Assembly (NCBI GenBank): GCA_036365145.1
Contig: JAEOAD010000888.1
Span: 1,674,001 to 1,738,000, forward strand
DNA length: 64,000 bases
Source of the DNA: Orientallactaga sibirica
Taxonomy: Eukaryota > Chordata > Mammalia > Rodentia > Dipodidae
Direction: 5' to 3'
How positions within the stretch are numbered: position 1 is the stretch's first letter; each line of letters opens with the position of its first letter. The notes under the pieces were generated by a model that was not told the DNA's origin, did not search any database, and worked only from the letters and a program-made list of their open reading frames with translations. Position numbers and translations under genes: made by a program. Below are positions 45,256-58,600 of the stretch, in pieces.

Positions 45256-46521
45256 ATATTTTAAAATTTTTTTATTGACAACTTCCATAATTGTAGACAA
45301 TATCCTATGGTAATTCCCTCCCTTCCCCCACTTTCCCCTTTGAAACTGCACTTGCCATCATATCCCCTCCCCCTCTCAATCAGTTTTTTATTTTGATGTC
45401 ATGGATCTTTTCCTCCTGTTATGATGGTCTTGTGTAGGTAGTGTCAAGCACTGTGAGGTCATGGATATCCAGCTATTTTGTGTCTGGAGGAACACATCAT
45501 AAGAAGTCCTACCCTTCCTTTGGCTCTTACATTCTCCACACCCCCCTCCACAATGGACCCTGAGCCTTGGAAGGTGTGATAGAGATGTTTCAGTGCTGAG
45601 CACTCCTCTGTCCCTTCTCAGCACCATGGTGCCTTCTGAGTCATCCCAAGGTCACTGCCATCTGAAAAGAGAAGCTTCTCTAACCAAAAACAAGAGTAGC
45701 ATTAACATATGGATATGAACATTAAGAGAAGTGCTTACTGGGCAGTTTGATGAACATAGTATATACATTTAGCCAGACACCAGCAGACATTACACCCCTA
45801 GGGCTCATGACTAGCCCTGTTGAAGGTTTTCAGTATCAGAGATGTATTCCCTCCCATGGAGCGGGCCTCCAGTCCAATTAGAGAGTGGTTGGTTTCCCCC
45901 ACAACAGACATGCCACTATTGAACCCGATGGTCAAATATAAGGCTTGCAGTGTTTACTGTTGAATATCTCCACTGGTGTTTTCTCTTTCCTGTTGAACTG
46001 CACATAGCATAGCTTTTTCCAGCTTCCTGTCAGCTGGTCCACATGGAGGTTTTCAGCTCAGCTCCAGCAGGATTTCTCAGTGACCTGCAGCCCAAGTATG
46101 TGGAGTCTTCAGCAATAGGGTCTTACCATCTATTCCTGGAGGGAAACCAAGGGCCTCAGCAATGGCCTGTAATGTTTTGGGGTATCAGAGACCTCCCTGG
46201 CCAACAACTCACTGTAAGGTATCCCATCCCCAGCACTGAAAATTTTCTAGTAACAATCTATGGCTTCTGATTGTCCAGAAAAGGTTTCCATATGACTTAT
46301 TCATACCCTCTTAGAATTTGAATAGCCCTTCCTCCACCTTTCCTTTACTCAATCCCTTCCCCTGACCTCATTTAGGCCTTTTCACCCTCATTAATCCATT
46401 TTTCTACTTACATATATACAATACCATCCTATTAAGCCCCCCTTCCTCCCTTTCTATTTCCTTTCTAGCTTACTGGCTTCTGCTACTGAGTTTATTCCTA
46501 ATGACATAGAAGTCCAATCAC
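45256..46521 (-). mobile_element. LINE-1 3' end inserted into a B2 SINE
   Basis: Reverse complement of the same L1 3' UTR family as at 12.4-13.5 kb. It is flanked by GCATCTGG at 45248-45255 and 46522-46529. The host B2 (-) is split: its 3' part is near 45130-45255 and its head near 46522-46615. Confidence 0.85.
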
Positions 46522-47165
46522 GCATCTGGCTTTATGTGGGTGCTGGGGAGTAAAACCCAGGAAGGCAGGCTTTGTAAGCAAGCACTTTCACCACTGAGCC
46601 ATCTCCTCAGCCCCCTTTTGTTCTTTTTAGAGTCAGCCCAGATTGGCCTCCGACTTGTGATCTTTCTCCCTCTGCCATTCCATGCTGAGGTGTGTACCAC
46701 CACACCTGGTTCTCAAGAGTAATTTTGGCTGATTTTTCCTTCAAGAGTACGCACTCTGGACTTTGGAACCTAATATTGCACAAGTTCATGACTGCAGCTC
46801 TCAACACTGAAGTCCCGAAGGGCCTGTTTTATGTGTGTAGATGTGATGTGGGGAGGGGGTGTGTAGACTGGGCACCCCATGGGCTCGCAGTTTCCAGGAG
46901 AACATCAATGCCCCCCTCCATCACTCAGCCACTTGTTTCCTTGAGATGGAACCTATTCACTGCTTTGCTGAGAGCACCACCAATGCTCTGGTCTGTGCTC
47001 CCCAGAGGGCTGGGGCTACAGCTATGCATGGCCATGCCCAGCTATTTATGTGGGTTCTAGGAAACAACCTTAGCAGTCTCAGGCCCTTTCATGCCCTCAT
47101 GCTTGTGCAGGAAGTGTCCTTAACTACCGAGCCATCTTTCCAGGACCTGTTTGAATGAACAGGTA
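46522..47165 (-). repeat. B2 head and older SINE relics
   Basis: B2 (-) head 46522-46615, continuing the element split by the L1. Old B1 (-) 46620-46715. Older B3/B4-like composite (-) about 46890-47155. Confidence 0.6.
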
Positions 47166-47223
47166 AGAATAGCTTGTGTGCTACCCTCTGGTTTATTTTT
47201 ATTTATTTTAAAAAAAGATCTGG

Positions 47224-47709
47224 CTCTTCCTGTCTGTGGCTGCCGTGGAGTGAGAAGCTGCCACAAGGGATGGTCATGCAGAACTGCTCTAGTTTCCTGA
47301 TCAAGAGGAACAAGCAGCTGTCCAGCACCAAGCTCAATAATCTGAAAACCTGCAACTCCTTCTGCTACTACAGGCTGATCCACCACAAGACCGTTGGAGT
47401 GGAGCCGGCCACCGCCAAAGGCAAAGGGGTCGTTGTGGTCATTAAGCAGAGCTCTGGCCAGCGGAAGCCAACCACCTCCTATGTGCAGACCACCATCAAC
47501 AAGAATGCGAGGGCCACCCTTAGCACCATCAGACACATGATCCCCAAGAACAAGTACCTCCCTGAGCTGTGCATGGCAGCCATCTGAACAGCCAGTGCCA
47601 TCCTGTGCAGCCAGAAGCCTGTGGTGAAGAGGAAGCGCACCCGTCCCACCAAGAGCTCTTGAGCCCCATATCCCTAAAACAATAGAATCCGCTGACTCTC
47701 TTCAAAAAA
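47224..47709 (+). pseudogene. RPL28: Processed pseudogene of ribosomal protein L28
   Basis: Intronless copy of RPL28 mRNA. The start region is degraded; the body reads [32 protein letters not shown] and [19 protein letters not shown] premature TGA at 47585-47587 replaces an Arg codon after MAAI. The frame then continues through SQKPVVKRKRTRPTKSS to the normal stop at 47660-47662, with one codon lost. The 3' UTR matches rodent RPL28, with AATAAA decayed to CAATAGAA, then an A-rich tail. Flanking 9-base repeats AAAGATCTG (47214-47222, 47716-47724) mark L1-mediated insertion. Confidence 0.93.
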
Positions 47710-47734
47710 GAAATCAAAGATCTGCTTGACTTTT

Positions 47735-47939
47735 TTTGGGGGGGAGGGGATAGGATCTTGCTCTAGTCCAAGCTGACCTTAATTCACTATGTAGTCTCAG
47801 CAATCCTACTTCTGCTGGGATTAAGGGTGTATGCCACCACGCTTGGCCTGCTTGATTTATTTAAAAACAAAGATAGAAACTGCCCTAACATTTGTGGTTG
47901 ATCAAAGCTGGCTTTTTTTTTTTTTTTTTTTTTTTTTTT
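47735..47939 (-). repeat. B1 SINE fragment and a poly-T tract
   Basis: Diverged B1 (-) 47735-47848; poly-T of about 26 bases ending at 47939. Confidence 0.75.
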
Positions 47940-47999
47940 GGCTAGTTGAGACATCAAGTGAAATCATACTAACAGTAAATCTGAGCTCCTTTTAAAGAG

Positions 48000-49100
48000 A
48001 AAGCTTATTGAATAAAGACAGGCACAGCCCGGCCCTAGGGAAGCTCTGAGAAGTGATGAGTGTTTACAATTCTTTCCCTCTCATTCTCAAACAGCTCAGG
48101 CAAATCTCAGGGGACCATCGCTGAAAGCAGCTTGGGCAAATGAGAAGGAAATCAGTCCAGATTCAAGCAGAAAATGCCAAGGGCAGGGGCTGGAGAGGTT
48201 ACACATGAGCACATCATTACAGGAGAAGAGGCGGAGGGATCCTTCACAAGGGCACTTCTGTCTGTCCATCTGTCACATGCAGAGTGCACATCTGCCATGG
48301 AAGGGTGCTCACCTCCCATGAAGCCATCTGTTGGTGTGGAAGAGGGTGCCTAATGACTTCTAGGAGTGAAGAGGTAGGAAATGTGTGCACACAAAAACCA
48401 AACTAGCGAGGCACGGTGGTGCCCACCTTTAATCCCAGTGGTCAGGAGGTAGAGGTAGAGGTATGCTACAGGGTGAGTTCCAGGTTAACCTGGGCTAAAG
48501 TGTGGGTGGGGTGGAAACAGAACAAAACCAAACCAAGCCATGCATGGTGGTGCACACCTTTAATCTTAGCATTTGGGAGGGTGAGGTAGACAGATTACTA
48601 TGTTCCAGGCCAGTCTGGGCCACAGAGTGAGTTCCAGATCAGCACAGCAGTGAGACCGTGCCTCAAAACAAACAAAAGGAATCAAACCTGTTTTGTAAAG
48701 CCCATGGTAGAATGCTCGCTTCTAACAAATAGAATTTAGCTATATGCCAGAAAACCAGGAGCATGGTAGGAGGAAATAAAACTAAAAAGTTAGAAAACTG
48801 TTTTCCCCATGGTGGAAAGGGCCTGGATTCAGAATGATGTCACATTTGCTGAGAAATGCCACGCTTGCTTCCAGAGGCTTGAAGAACGCTGTTCTTGAAT
48901 AACACGTAGAGTACACATGCCCTGTGGAAAGTCAGCGTGGAGCTCCCCATTGCCCACTCTGCTGCATGGAAGAATCTTGAGTCCAAAATGCCTGGGGGAG
49001 CAAAGCCCTAGGGTGTTCACGCATGCTAGCCCTGCACGCTTGGGCTCTGTGACAGAAGAGAAATAAAACCTTAAACCAACATGGTGTCCTCAGGCTACAT
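48000..49100. repeat. Intergenic region with two B1 SINEs
   Basis: B1 (+) 48404-48515 and 48533-48680. The rest is unrecognised and may be EEF2K distal 3' UTR. Confidence 0.6.
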
Positions 49101-49158
49101 TGTCAACCCTCACTCCCCCAAAATACTACCCTGAGAGACAGCTAGTAGCAAAGACTGT

Positions 49159-49164
49159 TTTATT
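49159..49164 (-). other. EEF2K: Candidate EEF2K polyadenylation signal (AATAAA)
   Basis: AATAAA on the minus strand about 300 bases past the stop codon, just beyond a B1 in the same sense (49170-49310). The human 3' UTR is several kb as I recall, so a more distal site may be used. Confidence 0.35.
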
Positions 49165-49169
49165 GTTGT

Positions 49170-49310
49170 TGTTTTTCGAGGTAGAGTCTCACTCAAGCCC
49201 AGGCTGACCTGGAACTCACTTTGTAGCTCCAGGCTGGCCTTGAACTTACAGCGATCCTCCTACCTCAGTCTCCTGAGTGGTGGGATTAAAGGTGTGTGCC
49301 ATCACACCCT
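49170..49310 (-). repeat. B1 SINE in the EEF2K 3' UTR region
   Basis: TTTCGAGGTAGAGTCTCACTC through GGGATTAAAGGTGTGTGCC; same sense as the gene. Confidence 0.85.
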
Positions 49311-49458
49311 CCTTGCAAAGACATTTTAGAGTCAAACAATGAAATACAAAAGTGGACTTATAGCATAGTAAAAATACTATTCCCCTCTCAAACTAAATAA
49401 GCACCACCCCCCACCCCAGCCCTTTGGAACAGCTGATAGCGACTTCCTGGCTCATTAG

Positions 49459-49568
49459 TTATTCTTCCATCTGGGCCCAGGCCTCTTCTGCCTTCTCATA
49501 GTACTGGTTGGCTAGCCGGCCCTTCATGGCTTCCATCGCCGCCTCAGCTGCCTGGGTGTATAAGTCCC
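49459..49568 (-). CDS. EEF2K: EEF2K terminal coding exon with stop
   Basis: Acceptor CTTTCAG at 49569-49571. Reads GDLYTQAAEAAMEAMKGRL then ANQYYEKAEEAWAQMEE and stop TAA (49461-49459). The 3' UTR continues toward lower coordinates. Confidence 0.96.
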
Positions 49569-52500
49569 CTGAAAGAGAGCAAATGGGGCACAAAGGAGTG
49601 AGTCGCCCATTGTCTTTGCCAACCAAGCAAATCTCGCCTCTCCCAAAAGAGCACCTGAGGTTCCTGTAACAACCCAAACTACACCTGGTGCCGGGAGTCT
49701 TTAGGGGTAAGTACATGATCAAATCTGGCCAGTAGGGTACACTCCTTCATTCTCCACCAGGCTGGACAGGTGGCTTCACACAAGCCAATGAAAGTGTCAG
49801 AGGATTCTGCAGCATGAATTGAGAATGCACAGAAGTGGAATAAAGGGCCGAGGAGATGGCTCAGAGGTTAAAGGCACTTGCTTGCAAAGCCTGCTGGCCC
49901 TTGTTCGATTCCCCAGTAGCTATGTAAAGCCAGACTGCAAAAAGTAATGCATACATCTGGAGTTTGATTGCACTGGCAAGGGATCCTGGCATTTACACAC
50001 ACAAATAATTAAAAAAATTTTTTAAAGAAACTGGAGCCAGGCATGGTGGCACATGCCTTTAATCCCATCACTCGGAAGCAGAGGTAGGAGGATCACCATT
50101 AGTTTGAGGCCATGCTGAAACTACATAGTAAATTCCAGGTTAGCCTGGACTAGAGTGAAACCCTATCTTGAAAAACCAAAAAAAAAAAAAAAAAAAAAAA
50201 AAGTGGACTAAAGACTAAATAACTCCATGTCAGCTCAGAACAGATTTTGCCACCAAATGAACTTGTCAAAAGCACATTTTAGCCAGGCTTGACAGCACTT
50301 TTTTTTTTTTTTTTTAGTTAATTTTTATTTTATTTATCTATTTATTTATGTATTTATTTATTTGACAACTTCCTGATGACATGTTCTTACAACCCAGTCC
50401 TTGGAAGGCTGAAACAGGAGTATCACAAATTCCAGGCAGCCTGGGTAACATAGTGAGAATGAAAAAAAAGATCCTCCTTGAGCCGGGCGTGGTGGCACAC
50501 GCCTTTAATCCCAGCACTCAGGAGGCAAAGGTAGGAGGATCACCATGAGTTCAAGGCCACCCGGAGACTACATAGTGAATTCCACATCAGCCTGGGCTAG
50601 AGTGAGATCCTACCTCAAAAAAAAAAAAAAAAAAAAAAAAATCATTGGAGACTGGAGAGATGGCTTAGTGGTTAAGGCGTTTGCCTGCAAAGCCAAAGGA
50701 TCCCGGGTCGATTCCCCATAACCCACGTAAGCCAGATGCACAAGAGGGTGCATACATCTGGAGTTCGTTTGCCGTGGCTGGAGGCCCTGGTGCACCCATT
50801 CTCTCTCTCTCTCTCTCTGCCTCTTTTGCTCTCTCAAATAAATAAATAAATAAATAAATAATAAATAAATAAATAAAATATAAAAAAAATAGTAAAATAA
50901 AATAAAATGTTCATCGCACACCAGCTCCATAAAGCTTCCTCCTAGGAAAAGAAACCCAACTTGGAAACTTGTCCTACTTTCCAATGGGATGAGAACTACA
51001 AACGTCCCCCAAGAGAAATCTGCTGGTCCCCACCTGATCTGTTTGGGTCCTTGTGCAGGCCACAGCCACCAGTGAACAGCATCTCGGCCTCCCTGGCCAG
51101 CAGCGTGTAGCGGGGTTCATCCTGCATCCCGTCGTACTCGCCGCCCTCATCACAGTCTGTGGTCTCCAGGGCAGTGTTGTACCAGTACAGGGCCTCGGAC
51201 CAATCTCGACACCTTGCCAAGGGGACATGGAGGAAGAGGGATGTTACAGTGGCAACAGTGTATGAGGGCAGAGGGTCACTGAGCCGGAGGGGCAGACCGG
51301 GGTTTCAAATGGAGCCACCACCTCTGGCTCAGAATCTTTACAGCCCAAGGCCTCCACATCTAAGGGCATGTTCATATTGTAGGGTTTTATATTAATAAGC
51401 GCTCTCCTTAACAAAACTGGGCCGTATGACATTGTGAATAGGGGCAAGGAGACCATCTTGGGAAGGGGACATTTTCTAGGACTGCAGCGAAGTAACCTAC
51501 AGGCGAGGAGCAGCAGAGGCTGTGTTTTCTTGCTAAGCTGTTCTCCAACCTGAGGAGGAGAGAGCATGGCAGTGAGAGGCCCTTTGCAGAAGCCTCCAGA
51601 ACCATCCGAGCTAGCAGTCCTTCCGTTCTCTCTTGTTGGAGACAGTGTCTCACTGTAGAGCCCAAGCTGGCCTCCCTGTCATAATCCATAAGGCCACACA
51701 CTACATGATTTTGTTCCAGTTATGTGATGCCAGCCTCCCAACGATGGGGTTGACAGGCGTTGGCCCCCTTTCAGCCCTCTGTTGTGCTCTGCCTGTGCTG
51801 CTCAGCTATGCTCTCCTCCAGCATCCATGGAGGTAACTCCTCTTCCAGCTTGACCCCTACACTGCCAGCTTCTTCTACAGTAATACAAACATGCTCACAC
51901 TTCCTGGAGAGTGCATGAGGTCCCAGCCAAACTCATGTGACACAACTACAGAACCACTGGGCAGCTGGCTGCTTCACACGGGAGTAACTATTTATAGCAC
52001 ATCCCCACAGAGTAGCAAGAGGCTGTGGGTGTCCTGAAGCTTGCTGGGAACAGTAGCTCTAGTGACTTGCGCTCCTATCTTTGTAGCCCTGGCATCCTCC
52101 TCCCCATCATGCTCATATGCCACGTCAGACTTGCAGTCTTTCCAATGCCAGTGCCCGCCCGCTCCTTGGCCCTTGTACCAGCTGTTCTAGGCTTTGCACC
52201 TTCCTTCCCCTGGCTCTTTCCTACCTGAGTCCCTCACCTTTAGACTCGCAGCTCCTAAGTCACTTTGTGCTGCCTCTGAACACCTGATTTGTTGAACAGT
52301 GACACAGTTGTTGTAATTCCTGTGCACTTGTTACATATGGTCCTCCCTCACGAGAACATGAGCCCAAGAAGGCAAGAGCCATGGCTGCAGGGTGTACTGC
52401 TGCATTCCCAGGCCTGGACGGCAGCACATGCTCAATCATGTGTGTTGAATGAATGAGCATAAACCAGTGGCTGGTGGGGATGCATTAAGAAGCCAACGAT

Positions 52501-53048
52501 GACTCCAGTCTACCTCGTTAAAATAATGACACTGTTTGAGAATTATTGGTGCGGTTCCCAGAAAACCCAGGGTTGGCACAATGGACTGGAAGGTACTCAT
52601 GTAAATGATTCCATCCCACATCCCGTCTGCCTGACCCTCTCCATGTATAAAGGGCAGAGTTACCTGGAGGACATGAGTGGAGAAAGGAGCTAAGCTCCCC
52701 TAGGTCCCCCCCAGCTTAGTGTTCTTCCAGGAGCTCAGGAGCCCACTCTGCCTTGCAATTTTCCACGATTTTTATTCCCCTATTAGAGGTAACTTCTGAA
52801 AGAGCCAAACCCTCTTAATACCAATCCAGGCCTACATGGGGCCCTGCCTTACATATAGCTCCCTGAATGGAAGAGGCTGGAGCTGCTTGGAATGAGGAAC
52901 ACGAGTAAGAGAATGACTACAACAGAAACTATAAAAGAAAACGTGGATAAATTTAACTAGATGAATAGTAAAACCCAGTGTCTCCAAACCCAGCAAACAA
53001 CGGTCATGTGTTCCTCCTCGAAGCTATGGTAGCCCTTTCTCTTGCCCA

Positions 53049-53125
<77 letters not shown>

Positions 53126-55565
53126 AGAGAGAGAGAGGGAGAGAAGCAAATAGACAGACAGAAAATAGGCACACCAGGGCCTCCAGCCACTGCAAATGAA
53201 CTTGAGATACATGCTCCACCTTGTGCATCTGACTTCTGTGGGTACTGGGGAATCGAACCTGGGTCCTTACACTTTGCAGGTAGGCGCCTTAACCACTAAG
53301 CAATCTGTCCAGCCCTCTTTTATTTTTTATCTTGTCTCATTCCAGCCCAGGCTGGAACTCACTCTGCAGCTACAGGCTGGCCTCAAACTCATGTTGATCC
53401 TACTACCTTCACCTCCCAAGTGTTGGATTAAAGGTGTATGCCATCACACTTGGCTCCATTTCTCTTTTAAAGAGAAATATATGTCAAAGGGTTCAGATCC
53501 TTAACATATAAAGAGTTCCAATGAATCAATATCACTTCAAACAAAATTAAAAGTAAAAATAAATATAAATTAAACAACAGAAACAGGGCCAAGGGTATAG
53601 CTTAGAGGTAGAGCACTTACCTGGAGACCCTGGATTTGATACCAAACACGGTACAAAGGACAAGAAGAGAAAGCACAGACAACAGACTTCCAAGGACCAT
53701 TTCCCAGCCCCCTAAGGACCTCACTGTAAATACTCAGCTCCGTCCCCGACTCCCTGTCCTTGTCCACTGCGCTCAGTGGTCACTCCATTCACTGTGGTTT
53801 GGTATGATGTAATCATGTCAGGTCTTTTTTTTGCCTATTCCATCTCAGTTCTAAGTCCACCAGAAGCAGGTCAACAGACCATACACAGAAGGAGTGAAAA
53901 AACTTCAAAATCCCAAAGGCTTCCAAACCTGAAGCCTTGTAAATGCCAGCATGACAAGTGGAAGTTCCACACAGGGTCTTACAAGAGGAGTGACTACCTT
54001 GCAGATGTGTTCAAAGGGGTGCACATAACATGGATGCAGCCTGCGTGAAGTGTGCGCTGAGACTCAGGTCCCATCCTTGAGACATTTCATGTCTACATAA
54101 ATATTCTAAAATGTGAAAAAAAAAATCCATATCTGAACCACATCCGGCCCGAGCAAGTCCCTTTACTTCCATCCAGAAGGCCACACAGAAGGCTCCGGAG
54201 TAGCTGAGCTCCACTAGGACCCACTGACGGTGAGCACTGGGTCCCATATGAGTTCAGTTCCTCTAACCAACCTCTGACCCTGGACTTTTGTGATCTCCTA
54301 CTGACAAGCCGAGGAGCCAAGAGAAGGTCAGGTCACCCTCTATGCCCTTGCTGCTGAACCCAGCCATGGCAGCTCAGCCTGAAGGCTGCACGTAAACACT
54401 GCTGTGCACCACTGGAGTCCTCAGAAGACTCAATGCCCCTAGGAAAACTTTCCCCAGAGCATAGGTCTTCCTTCTTAGAGGTGAAAAGCAGGGCTGGGGG
54501 TGTAGTTCAGTATAGGGTGCTTGCCTGGCATATGTGAGGCCCCGGGTTCAGTCTCCCAGATGGCATCAGAACAATACAAATAAAAACAAAAGTAGGAAAA
54601 GTCCATCAAAATTACCCCAAACCCTACACTGGAGGGACCACCACATTGACCTTGACGTTGCATAATCTTTCTATTCTTTTCCTCCCTGGGCAGCTTTTGT
54701 GTGCTATATAATGACTGCCATTTGTCACATGCTCTATGTGCTTTATGCACTGGGAGAATTACAGGCACCGTGTCACTTAACTTTCAAATGACAGCTGCTG
54801 TAGTACTCCCATTTTACCAAATGAAGAAATTTGCCCATGGTTACCAGACTGATTATGGGCAGAGCCAGGACTGGAACCTGGGTCTGTTCCGACACTGAAG
54901 AGCAAGTGTCCACCGACAGCCTGGATTTCTCCAGCCATCATCTGAGTGACCGTCACAGTACCTGTCTGGGCCAAGGTTCTGGCCGTTGTCAAAAGCTCGA
55001 GCCACCAGGATCATGGACTTTCTGTCACCAGCTTCAGCCGCCTTCAGTAAGTAATCAAATCCTTTTGTTTTATTCTCTTCTGTTTCCTGTCAGTTCAAAC
55101 CAGACAGAAGGGGAGAAACAGCAAGTAAGGCGCACGACTGCTCACTGTTAGTCTCCCTCTCTCGAACCCTTCGACGTTCTGGGATAGGGTCTTTGGAGAA
55201 TGACTTGTCACTGGCTCTTGGTATATCACAGAGTTATTAAACCATCCTGGCCATCTCACAATTCCAGAACTTAAAAAAAATATTAGAGAGAGAGAGGGTA
55301 TGAGTGCACCAGAGCCCCTTGCCATTAAAAACGAACTCCAGAGCTGGAGAGATGGCTTAGCGGTTAGGGTGCCTGCCTGCTAAGCCTAAAGAACGCAAGT
55401 TCCAGTCTCCAGGTCCCACATTTAGCCACATGCAAAGTGACGCAAGGGTGCAATGCCACACTTGCCCAAAAGGGGGTGCACGCATCTGGAGTTCGTTCAC
55501 AGCAGCTGAGAGGCTGCTGGTGTGCCCACTATCTATCTGTCTCCCTCTCGCTCTCTTTCTCTCTC

Positions 55566-55603
<38 letters not shown>

Positions 55604-58600
55604 CAGACCCAAGTGCCACTTTGTGCTTCTGGCTTTATGTGGGTGCTGTGGAATTGAATCCAGGCAGGCTTTGCAAGCAAATGCCTTTAACCACTGAGCC
55701 ATCTTCCCAGCCCCAACTTTTTTTTTTGTTTGTTTGTTTGTTTTTTTTTGGTTTTCGAGTAGGGTCTCACTCTAGCTTAGGCTGACCTGGAATTCACTCT
55801 GTAGTCTCAGGGTGGCCTTGAACTCTCAGCGATCCTCCTACCTCTGCCTCCCAAGTGCTGGGATTAAAGGCATGTGCCACCACGCCTGGCCCCAGCCCCA
55901 ACTTTTAAAAAATTATTTATTTGTTTGCAAACAGAGAGAAAGACAGACAAAAACAGAGAGAAGAGAGACAGACAAAGAGAGAATGGGAGCACCAGGGCTT
56001 CCAGCCATTGCAAACAAACTCCAGATACATGTGCCACTTTGAGCATCTGGCTTTACATGGGTACTGGAGAATTGAACGTCAGTCATTAGGCTTTTCGGGC
56101 AAAGTGCCTTAACCACTGAGCCATCTTCCCAGTCCCAATTTTAAATCAATCCAAAAGGAATACTTTGTGTATATAAATTTTCTACCCACCAATCTCTTCA
56201 TCCTGCCTGGTCCCAGGCAAAGACTTGTCCACTTTCTGTCTGTGTGAGTTCAGGACATGTCATATAAATGGCATTGTACAGTAAGTGGCCTTTTACGTGT
56301 GACTGATCATGTAGCGTGATGCTCATCTATGTGGTGGCATGTATCCGCATGTCAGTCCTCCTAACCGAGGAATACTCCCTTGTATGGATACACCTCCACA
56401 GAGCTTGCCTGCTCGTCCATGGATGGACAGTCATGTTATTCCCACTTTTTGGCTATTATGACCTGCTGCTATGACATGCATGTGCAAGGTTTTGTGTGGA
56501 TATGTTTCTGTCATTGTTTGTGACAGGGTTTTGCTATAATAGCTCAGGCTGGACTATAACTCTTTAAAAAAAATTTTTTTTCAAGGTAGGGTCTCACTCT
56601 AGTCCAGGCCGACCTGAAATTCACTCTGTAATCCCAGGCTGGTCTTGAACTCATAGCTATTCCCCTACCTCTACCTTCCAAGTGCTGGGATTAAAGGTGT
56701 GTGCTATTGCGCCTGGCTTTAGATGCATGCTTCCCTCCTCTGGAGCACATCCACAGAAGTGAGCTGTGCAGTCTCATGGTACTCTATTTAGTGTTTCACA
56801 GCAGAAGAGACTCAGAAATGGAGACAGCCTGAAATGATCTAAGCCAACAAATGACAAAGACTGCCAGAAATCCCTAGAGGCCGGAAGAGAAGAGGAAGGT
56901 TTCCCTGAGCCTTCAGAGAACAGACAACTTGATCTTGGATTACCCTCATGCAGAACTGTGAGTTCTGTTGCTATAAGCCACCTGGTTTGTGCTAATTTGG
57001 TATGGTACTCTTAGAGAGCTAATACATTCTAAAATTACATGTGAGAAACCATTAACAATAGTTACATTTCAGGCTGGAGAGATGGCTTAGCAGTTAAAAG
57101 TGCTTGCTTTTAAAGCCTGACAACTTGGGTTCAATTCCCCAGTACTCTCGTAAAACCAGATATATAAAGTAGCACAGGCATCTGGAGTTTGTTTGCAGCA
57201 GCAGTAGGCCAGTAAGCCCTGGCATACCCATACTCTCTCTCTCAAATAAATTAAAAAATTTAAAAAATAAAGCCAGGTGTGGTGGTGCAAGCCTTTAATC
57301 CCAGCACTTGGGAGGCAGAGATAGGAGGGTTGCCATGAGTTCAAGGCCAGCCTGAGACTACATAGTAAATTCTAGGTCAGCCTGGGCTAGAGTGAGACCT
57401 TACATCAAAAAACCAAAATAAAATAAAATAAAATAAAATTAAATTAAATTAAAATTAAATAAAAAAGTTATATGGGCTGGAGAGATGGCTTAGTGGTTAA
57501 TCGCTTGCCTGTGAAGCCTAAGGACCCTGGTTTGAGGCTCGATTCCCCAGTATCCACGTAAGCCAGATGCACAAGGTGGCACATGCATCTGGAGTTCATT
57601 TACAATGACTGGAGACCCTGATGTGCCCATTCATTCCCTCCCTTCCTCTCTCTCTGTCTGTTGCTAATAAATAAATAAAAATTAAAAAAAATTTAAAAAG
57701 AAAATTGCTTTAAAAAATAGTTACATGTTTTTAGAAAATAAGGACAAGGCTAGGGATGTAGCTCAGTGCTAGAGTGCTTGCCTAGCATGTTCAAGGTTCT
57801 AGGTTTTATTTCCAGCAAAAAAAAAAAAAGAAAGAAAAAAGTGAAAAGGTGAAGGGAAATGGATATGAAACAAAAAGATGGGAGATTTTTTTAACTGTAA
57901 ATCTTTTTTTTTAAATCATTTTTATTTATTTGAGAAAGAGGAAAAGAGAGAGAGAGAGAGTGAGAATGGGCATGCTAGGGCCTCTAGCCATTGCAAACAA
58001 ACTCTAGATGCATGCACTATGTACATCTGGCTTACGTGGGTCCTGCGGAATCGAACCAGGGTCTTTTGGCTTTGCAGGCAAGCGCCTTAACGGCTAAACC
58101 ATCCTCCCAACCCATAACTATAAATCTTACGTTAAATTTTTACATTGCTGGGCATGGTGGTACACACCTTGCATTCAAGAGGCTGAGGTCGGAGGATCAC
58201 TGTGAGTTTGAGGCCAGCTTGTGACTTAATTCCAAGTCAGCATGGACCAGAATGAGACCCTACCTCAAAAAACAAAACAAACAAACAAATAAACAAAAGC
58301 CAATCAATCAATTAATAAATAAATAAACTGCAAGAGTGAATTGCCTGTTCAGAAAAGGAAACATTTCCCTACCCTCTTCCAGTCTAGCTTGGACATCCTC
58401 TTGTTCATTCAGCCCTGAATGAATGAGCAGCCACGGAGGGCCATGGCATGATAAGGAGGTCCCCACACCTCCCAGAGCCCCTTCAGGGCCCATTTTCATT
58501 TTCCCAGTGACTTCTGTTTCTCCCAGCATATCCTGCCATTAACTGCCTGGAAATGTGACTTTACCTCCCACTTACTTACCAAAGACAGAGGTTAGTTCTA

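Noticed and set aside
41045..46520. Possible retroviral or L1 protein genes in the intergenic region
   Set aside because: Only L1 3' UTR sequence is present; no intact reverse transcriptase, gag or envelope frame was seen.
47174..47587. Functional RPL28-like protein
   Set aside because: Intronless, flanked by target duplications, degraded start and a premature stop removing the conserved C-terminus: a processed pseudogene.
53049..53124. CRISPR-like repeat array
   Set aside because: It is a simple tetranucleotide microsatellite with no spacers, in a vertebrate genome.
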